NCBI GenBank assembly: GCA_020723995.1
Contig: DYHT01000001.1
Coordinates: forward strand, 1-64,000
Reading direction: 5' to 3'
Origin: Chloroflexus sp.
Lineage (GTDB): Bacteria > Chloroflexota > Anaerolineae > Anaerolineales > Villigracilaceae
DNA length: 64,000 bases
Positions 27,785-36,298 of the stretch are shown one piece after another (the first letter of the stretch is position 1; each line of letters opens with the position of its first letter). The notes under the pieces were generated by a model. It ran no database searches, was not told the DNA's origin, and was given only the letters and a program-made list of their open reading frames with translations. The position numbers and the translations under genes are program-made.

Positions 27785-28448
27785 CCCGAAGGTGAACCAC
27801 CCGGTCGGCCCGGGAAGCGATGGCCGCGTCGTGGGTCACTACCACGAGGGTGATACCCTGCTCGTTGTTTAGCTGGCGCAGCAGTTCCACGACTTCCTCT
27901 CCGCTTGTGGTATCCAGGTTGCCGGTCGGCTCGTCGGCCAGTATAAGCCGGGGATAATTGATCAGCGCGCGGGAGATTGCCACGCGTTGCTGCTCCCCAC
28001 CCGAAAGCTGGCCGGGCAGGTGGTGCAGCCGCGCCCCCAGGCTCATGCTTGCCAGCAACTCTCGCCCTCGTTTCATCAGGTCGAAAGGTAGTCCCCGGCG
28101 GTAAGGCAAGAGTGGCAGGATAACGTTCTCCAATGCGGTGAGCGTGGGTACCAGGTTGAAGAGCTGGAAGATAAAACCGATCCTGGCGCGCCGGAAGTCG
28201 GCCAGGGCGTCCCCCTTCAATGTGCCGACATCTGTCCCATCAACAACAACGCGGCCAGAGGTGGGACGATCCAATGTGCCAATCACATTGAGCAACGTGG
28301 ATTTGCCTGAGCCCGATGGGCCCTGGACAGCGATAAATTCCCCACGCTCAATTCCCAGAGAGACGCCATCCAGCGCGCGGATTAACGACCCATCAACATA
28401 AGTCTTGGTCAGGGCTTCTGTATGGACGATCAGCCGGTCATCTTCCAT
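27756..28448 (-). CDS. MacB/LolD-type ABC transporter ATP-binding protein
   Basis: Walker [48 protein letters not shown]; start MEDDRL with GGGAGG RBS. Confidence 0.92.
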   Translation of the reverse strand: MEDDRLIVHTEALTKTYVDGSLIRALDGVSLGIERGEFIAVQGPSGSGKSTLLNVIGTLDRPTSGRVVVDGTDVGTLKGDALADFRRARIGFIFQLFNLVPTLTALENVILPLLPYRRGLPFDLMKRGRELLASMSLGARLHHLPGQLSGGEQQRVAISRALINYPRLILADEPTGNLDTTSGEEVVELLRQLNNEQGITLVVVTHDAAIASRADRVVHLRDGKLVDQGG

Positions 28449-28621
28449 AACAAGTTTTCCTCCCACCGAAAATTTTCCCGATTGTACGCTTTGCACACAC
28501 AAATACAAATCGCAAATTATTTACAGGTCAAATCCCATTCATCCTGAATACCTACCCTGATATGGTATCATTGTACAATAATCCCCCCCCCCGTCAAGGG
28601 CTTTCTCGAAGGGGATTCTGT

Positions 28622-28794
28622 ATTGGACTTTGGACAAATTGTTGGTAGCGCATTTGGAGCGCCAAAACGCTGGCTGAGTAGGCGTTCTGTGCCGTATCGA
28701 AGCCCGTTTTGGCGCAATTCGTGGTCTCGATACGGCAAAAAACGCCTACTTGACCGACGAATTGCGCAGTTCCTTTTTTTGTCCAAAGTCCAAT
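28622..28794. mobile_element. MITE-like element 1 (173 bp)
   Basis: 17-bp perfect terminal inverted repeats ATTGGACTTTGGACAAA/TTTGTCCAAAGTCCAAT; flanking CTGT at 28618-28621 and 28795-28798; nested internal hairpins. Confidence 0.8.
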
Positions 28795-28911
28795 CTGTAA
28801 TAAGAGCTCATTGGGAATCGCCGTGATAAACCAGCACATCTGGCGGTTCAGCGTAAGTCGGATTGCCAATCCGACCATTTGGCGGCGCGTCACGACAACT
28901 CCCAGAGAGCC

Positions 28912-29030
28912 AATAAATCAGGCTGATCGGGGGAATGCTCACCAGGATGCCTTACCAACTCTTGAGGATTAATGCTCCCCGCGGCGTAAGCGCGAACCAC
29001 AGGCGCGGCAGAAAATATCACCCGGCTGGG
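28912..29030. repeat. 119-bp direct repeat, copy A
   Basis: Identical by eye to 35215-35333. Confidence 0.92.
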
Positions 29031-29036
29031 GACTAG

Positions 29037-29216
29037 TACTCTGTCAACCATACTTTGATGGGTAAGTTCTGTTAACCGCAATCTAGGCCAAGTGCATCTT
29101 TCCCCAATATATAATAGGGGTAAACAAGCGACGAACCGCCATAAATACGGGAAAGTCGCAGCTAAAGCACCTTAAGGTTTGGTCGGCTTACCCATCAATC
29201 CATCCTTGACAGAGTA
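29037..29216. mobile_element. MITE-like element 2 (180 bp) flanked by CTAG
   Basis: About 30-bp imperfect terminal inverted repeats (TACTCTGTCAA...TTGATGGGTAAG, 25/30 matching); CTAG at 29033-29036 and 29217-29220. Confidence 0.8.
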
Positions 29217-29363
29217 CTAGGTCTATATTTCGGACGCAAGCTGATCGAAGCCCAAAAGGGAGAAATCGGCTTCATTTCCCCCATCTGGGATGATCTCAAA
29301 GCCCCCGGCAGCGAGTTCTACATCCTCATGCCCATCGCCCAAGCCCCGGAGGATAAGCTGTAA
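29217..29363 (+). pseudogene. C-terminal remnant of a sensor histidine kinase (HATPase G2 box to stop)
   Basis: LGLYFGRKLIEAQKGEIGFISPIWDDLKAPGSEFYILMPIAQAPEDKL*; TAATG coupling to the response regulator. Confidence 0.82.
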
Positions 29364-30046
29364 TGCCAGCCTTGTTGTTGATTGATGATGATAAAAGCCT
29401 GACGCAACTGTTGAGCGAATATCTGGCCAGACATGGCTACGGCGTTCGCAGTGTAGAAAACGGGCAGCGGGGCCTGCGTGCTATCTACGAGCGCCAGCCC
29501 GACATCATTCTACTGGACGTGACCATGCCCGAAAAAGACGGCTGGGAAACGCTCAAACGCATCCGCGAGGTAAGCGGTGTGCCGGTCATCATGCTGACGG
29601 CGAGCGGCGACGAAACCGATATTCTGCACGGTTTTTCGCTCGGCGCGGATGACTACATTACCAAGCCGTTTTCTTTTGCCCAGCTTGCGGCGTGCATCAA
29701 CGCTGTGCTGGCCCGCGCTGGCCAGGGAAGCGCTGCCGAGGGCAAACTCTCCGCGGCCGGGCTGGAAGTGGATTTGGGGTCGAAACGCGTCTGGCGCGAT
29801 GGCCAGCCGTTAGCGCTCACACCGACGGAATTCAAACTGCTGGTCACGCTCATGCGCCGCGCCGGGGAAGTCGTCTCGCCGGAGGAACTGGTCAAGGAAG
29901 TCTGGGGCTCGCAGTATGCCAGCGAAGTCGGTCACGTGCGCCGCTACATCTGGCATCTGCGCCAAAAAGTGGAACCTGACCCCGAAAATCCGCGCTTTAT
30001 CCACAATGACCGAGGATTCGGCTATCGTTTTCAATCTTCGGAGTAA
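29363..30046 (+). CDS. OmpR/PhoB-family response regulator
   Basis: LLIDDDKSLTQLL...DIILLDVTMPEKDGWE; winged-helix C-terminus RRYIWHLRQKVEPDPENPRFIHNDRGFGYRF. Confidence 0.93.
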   Translation: MPALLLIDDDKSLTQLLSEYLARHGYGVRSVENGQRGLRAIYERQPDIILLDVTMPEKDGWETLKRIREVSGVPVIMLTASGDETDILHGFSLGADDYITKPFSFAQLAACINAVLARAGQGSAAEGKLSAAGLEVDLGSKRVWRDGQPLALTPTEFKLLVTLMRRAGEVVSPEELVKEVWGSQYASEVGHVRRYIWHLRQKVEPDPENPRFIHNDRGFGYRFQSSE

Positions 30047-30159
30047 TCATCTCATCTTATTGCATTTCATCGCCCAGGAACAAATCTCGCAGGGTCTCGT
30101 GTTCCTCTGCCGGCCTGCCCTGAGTGAAGTAAAGATTTAGAGAGGGGGTAGGTGAGGGT

Positions 30160-30197
30160 AAATCATCAGGCCGCCCAAGAGGGCGGCCTGATGATTC
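30160..30197. terminator. Bidirectional terminator hairpin between convergent genes
   Basis: AATCATCAGGCCGCCCaagaGGGCGGCCTGATGATT. Confidence 0.8.
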
Positions 30198-30229
30198 TAT
30201 GGGCGTGGTTTCAGGCTGAAGCAGTCTCC

Positions 30230-31612
30230 TTAAGTAAGATATGCTTCTGTCTCATGAACTTCCACCGCCCGATGATCCACCACTTTCAAGTAGCGCGCCC
30301 CCAGCGAAAAAGCCAGCAAGCCATAGGCAATGACACCCAACCCCGCCAACCACTCGACCAGCGAAGGAATGTAATGGGTATAAGCCACTGATGGTTCCCC
30401 AGGCAGATAGGATAGCACGATTATCAAGCCGGAAATATTGGTATCCCAGCGATAAGCCACCACACCGCCCACCACCAGGGCTAAGGCAACCATGCGCCAC
30501 AGTTGACTCATTCGGGTGGGGCGATATAACAGCAGAAGCATTGGCGTGACGATGCCGAGCAGTATTTCGCCGACCCAGAAGTTGAAGGACAGCGGCCCAG
30601 CGGTCAGCAGGCGCAGGCCCTCGGTGCGGCCCGGCTGGTAAGTATAGGTCATTGACAAGGTGTCCCAGAAGCGGAAGTAGAGATAAAGCACCAGCGTCCA
30701 GCCGATGAAGTACGCGATGCGCTCCAGCAGGCTGTCATCCACGCTGGCGCGCCGGGTCAGCCGCGCCGAGAGCATGGAGGCGAACACGGTCAGCGCTATG
30801 CCGCCTGCCAGACCCAGTAAACCGGCCAACCCGGCAAATCCAAACGGACTGACTGGAGAAGGCGACTCAGCAAGTGATTTTCCGATCGTTATTTCCGGCG
30901 CTGGCATTTCTGCTGCCGGAACAGCAGCCGTCTCAGTCGAGCTGTGCATTTGGTCGGCATGACAGGCGTTGCAGGTGGCCAGGCTGGCGTTGAAACTGTG
31001 GTCTGGCATGGTGTGTGTTTCATCTGAGCCATTCTCCTCAAGGTGACGCAAATGGCAATCCACGCACGAGACACTGGCCTGATGATGTTTGGAATATGGG
31101 AAATTCATCGAGACTTCACTGTGACAGTTGATGCACAGACCTGAAGGTCCCAATGCCTGTCCGTCAGCGATTACAATTGTCTTAAGCCCAGCCGAATGCG
31201 CGTCGTGACAGACCGTGCAGGACATGTTGCGCTGGTAATGCGCACTGATCTGCCATTCATCCCAGCCGAAGCGCGTATCGCTGTGGCAATGCCCGCACAG
31301 GTCGGGTGAGCGGTCAACCGGCACCGGGTTAGTGGCCGGATTGACAACATGCTCAGCAGGGATTGGATTATGACAGGCCTCGCAAGCCACCCCGTCTTTG
31401 CGCCAAGTGGCCGTGGCTGGATCGTAGCCGGTAACGTGGCAAACCAGGCAGGCGCCCGGTTTGCCCTGGCTTGCCCAAGACTGTTCAAATATCGGGTCAA
31501 CGGTGGCGCGTCCGTGCGCGCCCGCGGCCCAAGAATCCTGGAATTTCGGATGGCACATCAAGCATTCCGGTTGCTGTTGCTGGGCAGGCGCGAAGTTATC
31601 AGATTTCGGCTG
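30230..31612 (-). CDS. Chimeric octaheme cytochrome c :: C-terminal half of NrfD (copy 2)
   Basis: Eight CxxCH (CLMCH...CNACH), then IALTVFASMLSARLTRRASVDDSLLERIAYF... matching NrfD copy 1; track ATG at 31561 lies inside the first heme motif. Confidence 0.75.
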   Translation of the reverse strand, partial: QPKSDNFAPAQQQQPECLMCHPKFQDSWAAGAHGRATVDPIFEQSWASQGKPGACLVCHVTGYDPATATWRKDGVACEACHNPIPAEHVVNPATNPVPVDRSPDLCGHCHSDTRFGWDEWQISAHYQRNMSCTVCHDAHSAGLKTIVIADGQALGPSGLCINCHSEVSMNFPYSKHHQASVSCVDCHLRHLEENGSDETHTMPDHSFNASLATCNACHADQMHSSTETAAVPAAEMPAPEITIGKSLAESPSPVSPFGFAGLAGLLGLAGGIALTVFASMLSARLTRRASVDDSLLERIAYFIGWTLVLYLYFRFWDTLSMTYTYQPGRTEGLRLLTAGPLSFNFWVGEILLGIVTPMLLLLYRPTRMSQLWRMVALALVVGGVVAYRWDTNISGLIIVLSYLPGEPSVAYTHYIPSLVEWLAGLGVIAYGLLAFSLGARYLKVVDHRAVEVHETEAYLT

Positions 31613-31935
31613 CTAGGCATAGGCGCCTGGCGGAACATGTCACACCCCAGGCAGGATTCGCGCAGCCGGCCATCCCTGGAGCGAAAGACCTGCCAGCAGG
31701 GTACTTCGGGTTGCGCTGCCGCCGGACATTTTTTGCGTTTTTCCTCGGCGCAGCCCTTGACCTCCCAACAGGGCTTGCCGGTTGGGGCGACCGTTGTCAT
31801 GAATGCGGCCTCTCTCTGCCAGCGCTGGTCAAGGCAGCGGAGCAGATAGACGACCCCGGCGGTCACTGCCATCGGGATGCCGATCCGCAAGACCAGGCCG
31901 AGGGCAACAGCAAGAAGGGCATTTAACCCTTCCAT
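31558..31935 (-). CDS. Small membrane-anchored Cys-rich protein (possibly the N-terminal part of the octaheme cytochrome)
   Basis: TM VLRIGIPMAVTAGVVYLL; KPCWEVKGCAEEKRKKCPAAAQPEVPCWQVFRSRDGRLRESCLGCDMF. Confidence 0.6.
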   Translation of the reverse strand: MEGLNALLAVALGLVLRIGIPMAVTAGVVYLLRCLDQRWQREAAFMTTVAPTGKPCWEVKGCAEEKRKKCPAAAQPEVPCWQVFRSRDGRLRESCLGCDMFRQAPMPSSRNLITSRLPSNSNRNA

Positions 31936-32063
31936 CAGGCGCCTCGCAGATTGCCTGACCTCTCGTTATGACGTCGAACTGCTTCGCCAATCGTCAGCAG
32001 AACGGTTAGGGGTACTCCCACTCGCAAGATCAGCAGGGCGATCATAATCAATGCGCTTGTCAT
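31935..32063 (-). CDS. 42-aa single-TM protein upstream of the Cys-rich gene
   Basis: MTSALIMIALLILRVGVPLTVLLTIGEAVRRHNERSGNLRGA*; start/stop overlap with next ORF. Confidence 0.5.
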   Translation of the reverse strand: MTSALIMIALLILRVGVPLTVLLTIGEAVRRHNERSGNLRGA

Positions 32064-32326
32064 GGCAACCTCCTTTCGAGAGTCGTTCTATTCGGTCATC
32101 TTCAGTTTAGCCATTCCACGGCGCGAAGTAAATTCGGTGCACAGCCAATCTTTTCTATGGGATTGCCGCCCCATATTGCCATCTGATTTGGAGGCTGTCT
32201 ACTCTCGCCACCCCATACGGGCGAGGGTGGGTTGGGTCACGATTGAGTCGAATACCCCAGTAGCTAATTCCGGCTTGTCCGGGTTAGGGATAGAGTATAA
32301 TGATTGCAGGAGGTAGGATAGCCCCT

Positions 32327-32734
32327 ATGGCAATTCAGCGTTCGAAGCGCGAGAAAGCAGACATCGTTCAGCGTTTGCGGCAGATTTTAAGCGCCCGGCA
32401 AGAAATCTTTTTTGCGTACCTGCACGGCACCTTTGTGGATGAAGTGCCGTTCAATGACATTGACGTTGCCGTTTATCTGGCTGCACCTATAGAGGATAGT
32501 TTCGATTACGCAATGCGCCTCAGCGTCGAATTGACCCGCGAACTACACCTTCCGGTAGACGTGCAGGTTCTCAACGGCGCTCCTTTGTCTTTTCAACACC
32601 CGGTGCTGCAAAGCGGGGTGATTTTGCTAGGGAAGGATGAGGATTTTCTGGCAGATTACATCGAACGGCTCTCATTAGACTACATGGATTTCTCTCACCA
32701 CCTGTCTGCATACTTGGAGGCATTGAGGATATGA
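32327..32734 (+). CDS. MntA-like nucleotidyltransferase antitoxin
   Basis: HGTFVDEVPFNDIDVAVYL; AGGAGG RBS; overlaps HepT-like gene. Confidence 0.8.
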   Translation: MAIQRSKREKADIVQRLRQILSARQEIFFAYLHGTFVDEVPFNDIDVAVYLAAPIEDSFDYAMRLSVELTRELHLPVDVQVLNGAPLSFQHPVLQSGVILLGKDEDFLADYIERLSLDYMDFSHHLSAYLEALRI

Positions 32735-33174
32735 AACAGAGAGTGAATATTGAGCTGCTTCGCGCCCGGATGGGCGAGATTCGGGAGAGTGTAGAGAAAA
32801 TCAGAGCTTACGCCGCGCTTTCCGATGAGAAATTCTTCGCCGATGAACGCAATCTCCACACGGTCAGCCACTTGCTGCTCGTGTGCATCGAGGCAGTGGC
32901 GGTAATATGCAACCACTTGCTGGCTCGCTTGGCGAAAAAAGCCCCTGCCAGTTATGGTGAATGTTTCGAGGGCTTGAAAGCGTTGGGGATTCTGGACGAT
33001 GCGCTGACGGACAACCTCACCGGTATGGCGCGTTTCCGCAACATCCTTGTCCACCGTTATTGGGATGTTGATCCTCAACGTGTCTTACGTTATGCCCGCG
33101 AGAATCTGGGGGACTTCGAGGCGTATAACGAACAAATTGCTCGATTTATTGCCCAGCAGGCTAAGGTTTTATAA
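32731..33174 (+). CDS. HepT-like HEPN toxin
   Basis: RFRNILVHRYWDVD (Rx4H HEPN motif). Confidence 0.85.
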   Translation: MKQRVNIELLRARMGEIRESVEKIRAYAALSDEKFFADERNLHTVSHLLLVCIEAVAVICNHLLARLAKKAPASYGECFEGLKALGILDDALTDNLTGMARFRNILVHRYWDVDPQRVLRYARENLGDFEAYNEQIARFIAQQAKVL

Positions 33175-33811
33175 TCCCCTTGCGGATGGCGTAACGCACC
33201 AAATCTGCACGGGAATGCAGATTTAGTTTTCTCATGATGTTTTCACGATGACGCGCCACAGTTTTCGGGCTGATGACCAACACTTCGGCAATCTCGTCGT
33301 TTGCCGCCCCGTCAGCCAAGTATCTCAGCACTTCCTGCTCCCGCTCGGTCAGGCCGTCGAGGCCAGCAGCTTCGCCGCCGCCCCGATCCTGGGCTAGGAA
33401 ATCTTTTACCAGCAGTTTTGCCAGGGATGGATAGAGATAAACCTCACCGCTGGCCGCCGCCCGGATGGCGGTCAATAGTTCTTCCGGCGCAGCGCGCTTG
33501 GGCACGTAGCCATTCGCCCCGGCTTCAAGCATTTTAAAGAAATATTCCTCGTCCTCGTGGATGGTCAGCGCCACGACAGCTACTTCTGGATAGAGGCGCT
33601 TGATCTCACGCGTCGCTTCGATGCCAGACATATCCGGCAGGCCGATATCCATAAGCACGATATTCGGCTTTAGTTGCGGTACTGCCTCGAGCGCCTCTTT
33701 GGCCGTGCCCGCCTCACCGACAATCTCCACGTCGCTTTCGCCACTCAGCAACATGCGCAGACCAGAACGGACAACTTGATGATCATCCACCAGCAGAAGA
33801 CGTATTTTCAT
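33161..33811 (-). CDS. NarL/FixJ-family response regulator
   Basis: LLLVDDHQVVRSGLRMLL...NIVLMDIGLPDMSG; LTEREQEVLRYLADGAANDEI. Confidence 0.93.
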   Translation of the reverse strand: MKIRLLLVDDHQVVRSGLRMLLSGESDVEIVGEAGTAKEALEAVPQLKPNIVLMDIGLPDMSGIEATREIKRLYPEVAVVALTIHEDEEYFFKMLEAGANGYVPKRAAPEELLTAIRAAASGEVYLYPSLAKLLVKDFLAQDRGGGEAAGLDGLTEREQEVLRYLADGAANDEIAEVLVISPKTVARHRENIMRKLNLHSRADLVRYAIRKGIIKP

Positions 33812-33820
33812 ATGTCACCT

Positions 33821-35245
33821 CTACATCCTCTTGCCGCCCGGACGTGACCGCAACGAGAACTTGCCGCCTAAAAGGGTGGCGCGCTCACGCATGCCCGTCA
33901 AGCCCCAGGAAATCCGCTCGGATGAGGTCATTGATCGGGTATCAAATCCCTGGCCATCGTCCGTCACTTGCACCCGCACCGCGCTGGAGCCGTAGGTCAA
34001 GTTGATGCTGGTGTTCTTGGCGTTGGCGTGTTTGACTACGTTGGTCAAGGCTTCCTGGACAATGCGGAACAAAGCGGTTTTCACCGCCCCTGAGATGGAG
34101 CGCTCCTGACCACTGATCTCAACTTGAACGTACAACTGGGCGCGTTCCTGGATATCGTGTGCATACCAGCGCAGAGCCGCCGAAAGACCCAGATCATCCA
34201 GGTGGGAGGGACGCAGGTCGGCGATCAGACGCTGCAACTCGTTCAAGGAATGGGCGGTTAGATCCTGCAATTGCCTCAATGTCTGGTGGGCGCGGTTTTT
34301 ATCCTCGCTCTCCATTCTCGTAGTCAAGCCACGCAACCCCAAGCCGATGGCGGTCAACGCCTGACCGGTCTCGTCGTGCAGCTCACGGGCGATGCGTTGG
34401 CGTTCATTTTCCTGAGCGGCCACCACCCGTTTGAAGAGTTGCCCGCGCAGCGACTCGCGCTGTTCAGCTTCTTTCAGGCGCGCCTCCTGAAGACCGGCGA
34501 TCTGGTGTTCGATTTCCACTTGGAAAGCGCGCAGGAAGCGGATAACAAAGAAGGATGCCACCATTGCCATCCCGGCCCGGAACAACTGTACCGGGAACCC
34601 GAATAGATTTATGAACAAGGCTTGGTTGATGACATTCGAAGGAGGCAAGGGTGTCGCCTGGGAGAATAATTGGCCGATCAGGCCATACCAGCCAAAAGCC
34701 ACCGCCGCCCACAGTGCATCCCGGCCAAAGGAAATCAGGCCGGCTTGCCTGAAGACGCGTTGTTGAACGACCAACCCAATGGCGGCCAGCAGTGCAGCCG
34801 GGATGGCCAGCGAATAGCGCGTCCAGACATCGGCCACGTTCCAGAGCAGGTAAGCCGGATAATTTCCTTTCAGAATAAATAGGCCAAACACCCATACGGT
34901 TTCCAGGCCAAGCGGAACAACCAAAATCAGACGCGAGGCAGTCGGGGAAAGAGCCAACAGGTAGCTGCCGAAGGCTGCCAATGAGACGAATGAAAAGGCC
35001 AGCATTGCCAGGCGCAGGCCGGAAAGCTAGCCAGATATCGGCTGTTCGATAAGCAATGCGATCCCCTCAAACATTTCAATCCATTCATTGGCCGCATGCA
35101 CCAAGCCAAAAGCTACCAGCGGGCGCAGTGCGCGCCGCAGGCGGGCATCCGTAGAACGCCCGCCTTCGACCATTACCAACAAGCCCATGCTGAAAAAAGC
35201 CAGGCCGTAGAAGAAATAAATCAGGCTGATCGGGGGAATGCTCAC
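33821..35245 (-). pseudogene. NarX-type histidine kinase interrupted by an in-frame TAG at 35027-35029
   Basis: Track ORFs 33821-35005 and 35027-35245 are in the same frame; ERQRIARELHDETGQ; paralog of 5656-7149. Confidence 0.85.
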
Positions 35246-35333
35246 CAGGATGCCTTACCAACTCTTGAGGATTAATGCTCCCCGCGGCGTAAGCGCGAAC
35301 CACAGGCGCGGCAGAAAATATCACCCGGCTGGG
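35215..35333. repeat. 119-bp direct repeat, copy B (3' end of zinc-ribbon gene plus start of histidine kinase gene)
   Basis: Identical by eye to 28912-29030. Confidence 0.92.
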
Positions 35334-36297
35334 CGCGCCGTCCGCATTGGTGACAGTAAACGGCTCCGCTTTGCTCACCCGATAGACCTTGCGCAGCACC
35401 TCCCGCAAGGACATCGGGACGATGTACTCGGTCGGCAGCCGGCTCGCGGCGCGAGCCATGGCGCTTACGCTCCCCAGCAACCGAACCCCTGGCGCGGCCA
35501 TGCCACGACATCAAGCCCGCGATCAAGCCAAAGAGGACTAACAGCGCCCCCAATATTCCCAAAACCCAAGGCACATATTTCGTCATAGTAATCCGGCCGG
35601 TTGCATTGGCAAGATTTTCTACCGGTTGAACGATCGGGTTAGATGCGCTCAAAGTATCCGTCGTCTTCTGGTAATCCACCTGTAGCGAAAAATCCTGGCC
35701 GGCAGGTAGAGAGCCGAAATCCGCAGCGTAGTAAGTTAAACCAAAATTCCCAGCAAAACTGGTGGAAAGCGCCGGTGTGGTTTGCAATTCAGACCCATCC
35801 ACTGGCATTTGAAAGCTGATCGAAAAGGAATCCACTGAATAATCGCCCGGCCAGCGATAAAGATACTGCCGCGCGTTTCCTTGTTTCTGCAGATTATCGT
35901 AATATTCTATGCGTACAACGTGTTGGCTAACGTTTTTAATGGACACCGTCGTCCATTGACTACCTGCATTAACATTGTAAATGACCCCCTTATCGCTGAC
36001 CGTTTCTGGCGTTAGACCGATCGCGATCACATGTACTGTTCCATTGGCAGGGATGCGGAAATTTAGATCCAATGGGAGAGTGGTATCCTCAGAAAGCGCG
36101 ATTTCGTATATTACCAGCATACTGGGCTTATCGAACTCCGGCCACAGTTGGACAGATACCCAGCTCAATTTGACTTCTGTCTTGGCTCCAGCTCCGATAG
36201 GCAAGAAAAAGCTGGCTATCAAGGCCAAAATAAAGAACCACCTGCGCATCCAACACCTCCAAAAAAAGAACTGCCTATATCTTACCATGCCTGACAT
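35272..36297 (-). CDS. Membrane protein with C-terminal zinc ribbon; likely start near 36249
   Basis: Signal MRRWFFILALIASFF; YCHQCGRRAQPGDIFCRACGSRLRRGEH. Confidence 0.7.
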   Translation of the reverse strand: MSGMVRYRQFFFWRCWMRRWFFILALIASFFLPIGAGAKTEVKLSWVSVQLWPEFDKPSMLVIYEIALSEDTTLPLDLNFRIPANGTVHVIAIGLTPETVSDKGVIYNVNAGSQWTTVSIKNVSQHVVRIEYYDNLQKQGNARQYLYRWPGDYSVDSFSISFQMPVDGSELQTTPALSTSFAGNFGLTYYAADFGSLPAGQDFSLQVDYQKTTDTLSASNPIVQPVENLANATGRITMTKYVPWVLGILGALLVLFGLIAGLMSWHGRARGSVAGERKRHGSRREPAADRVHRPDVLAGGAAQGLSGEQSGAVYCHQCGRRAQPGDIFCRACGSRLRRGEH

Positions 36298-36298
36298 A

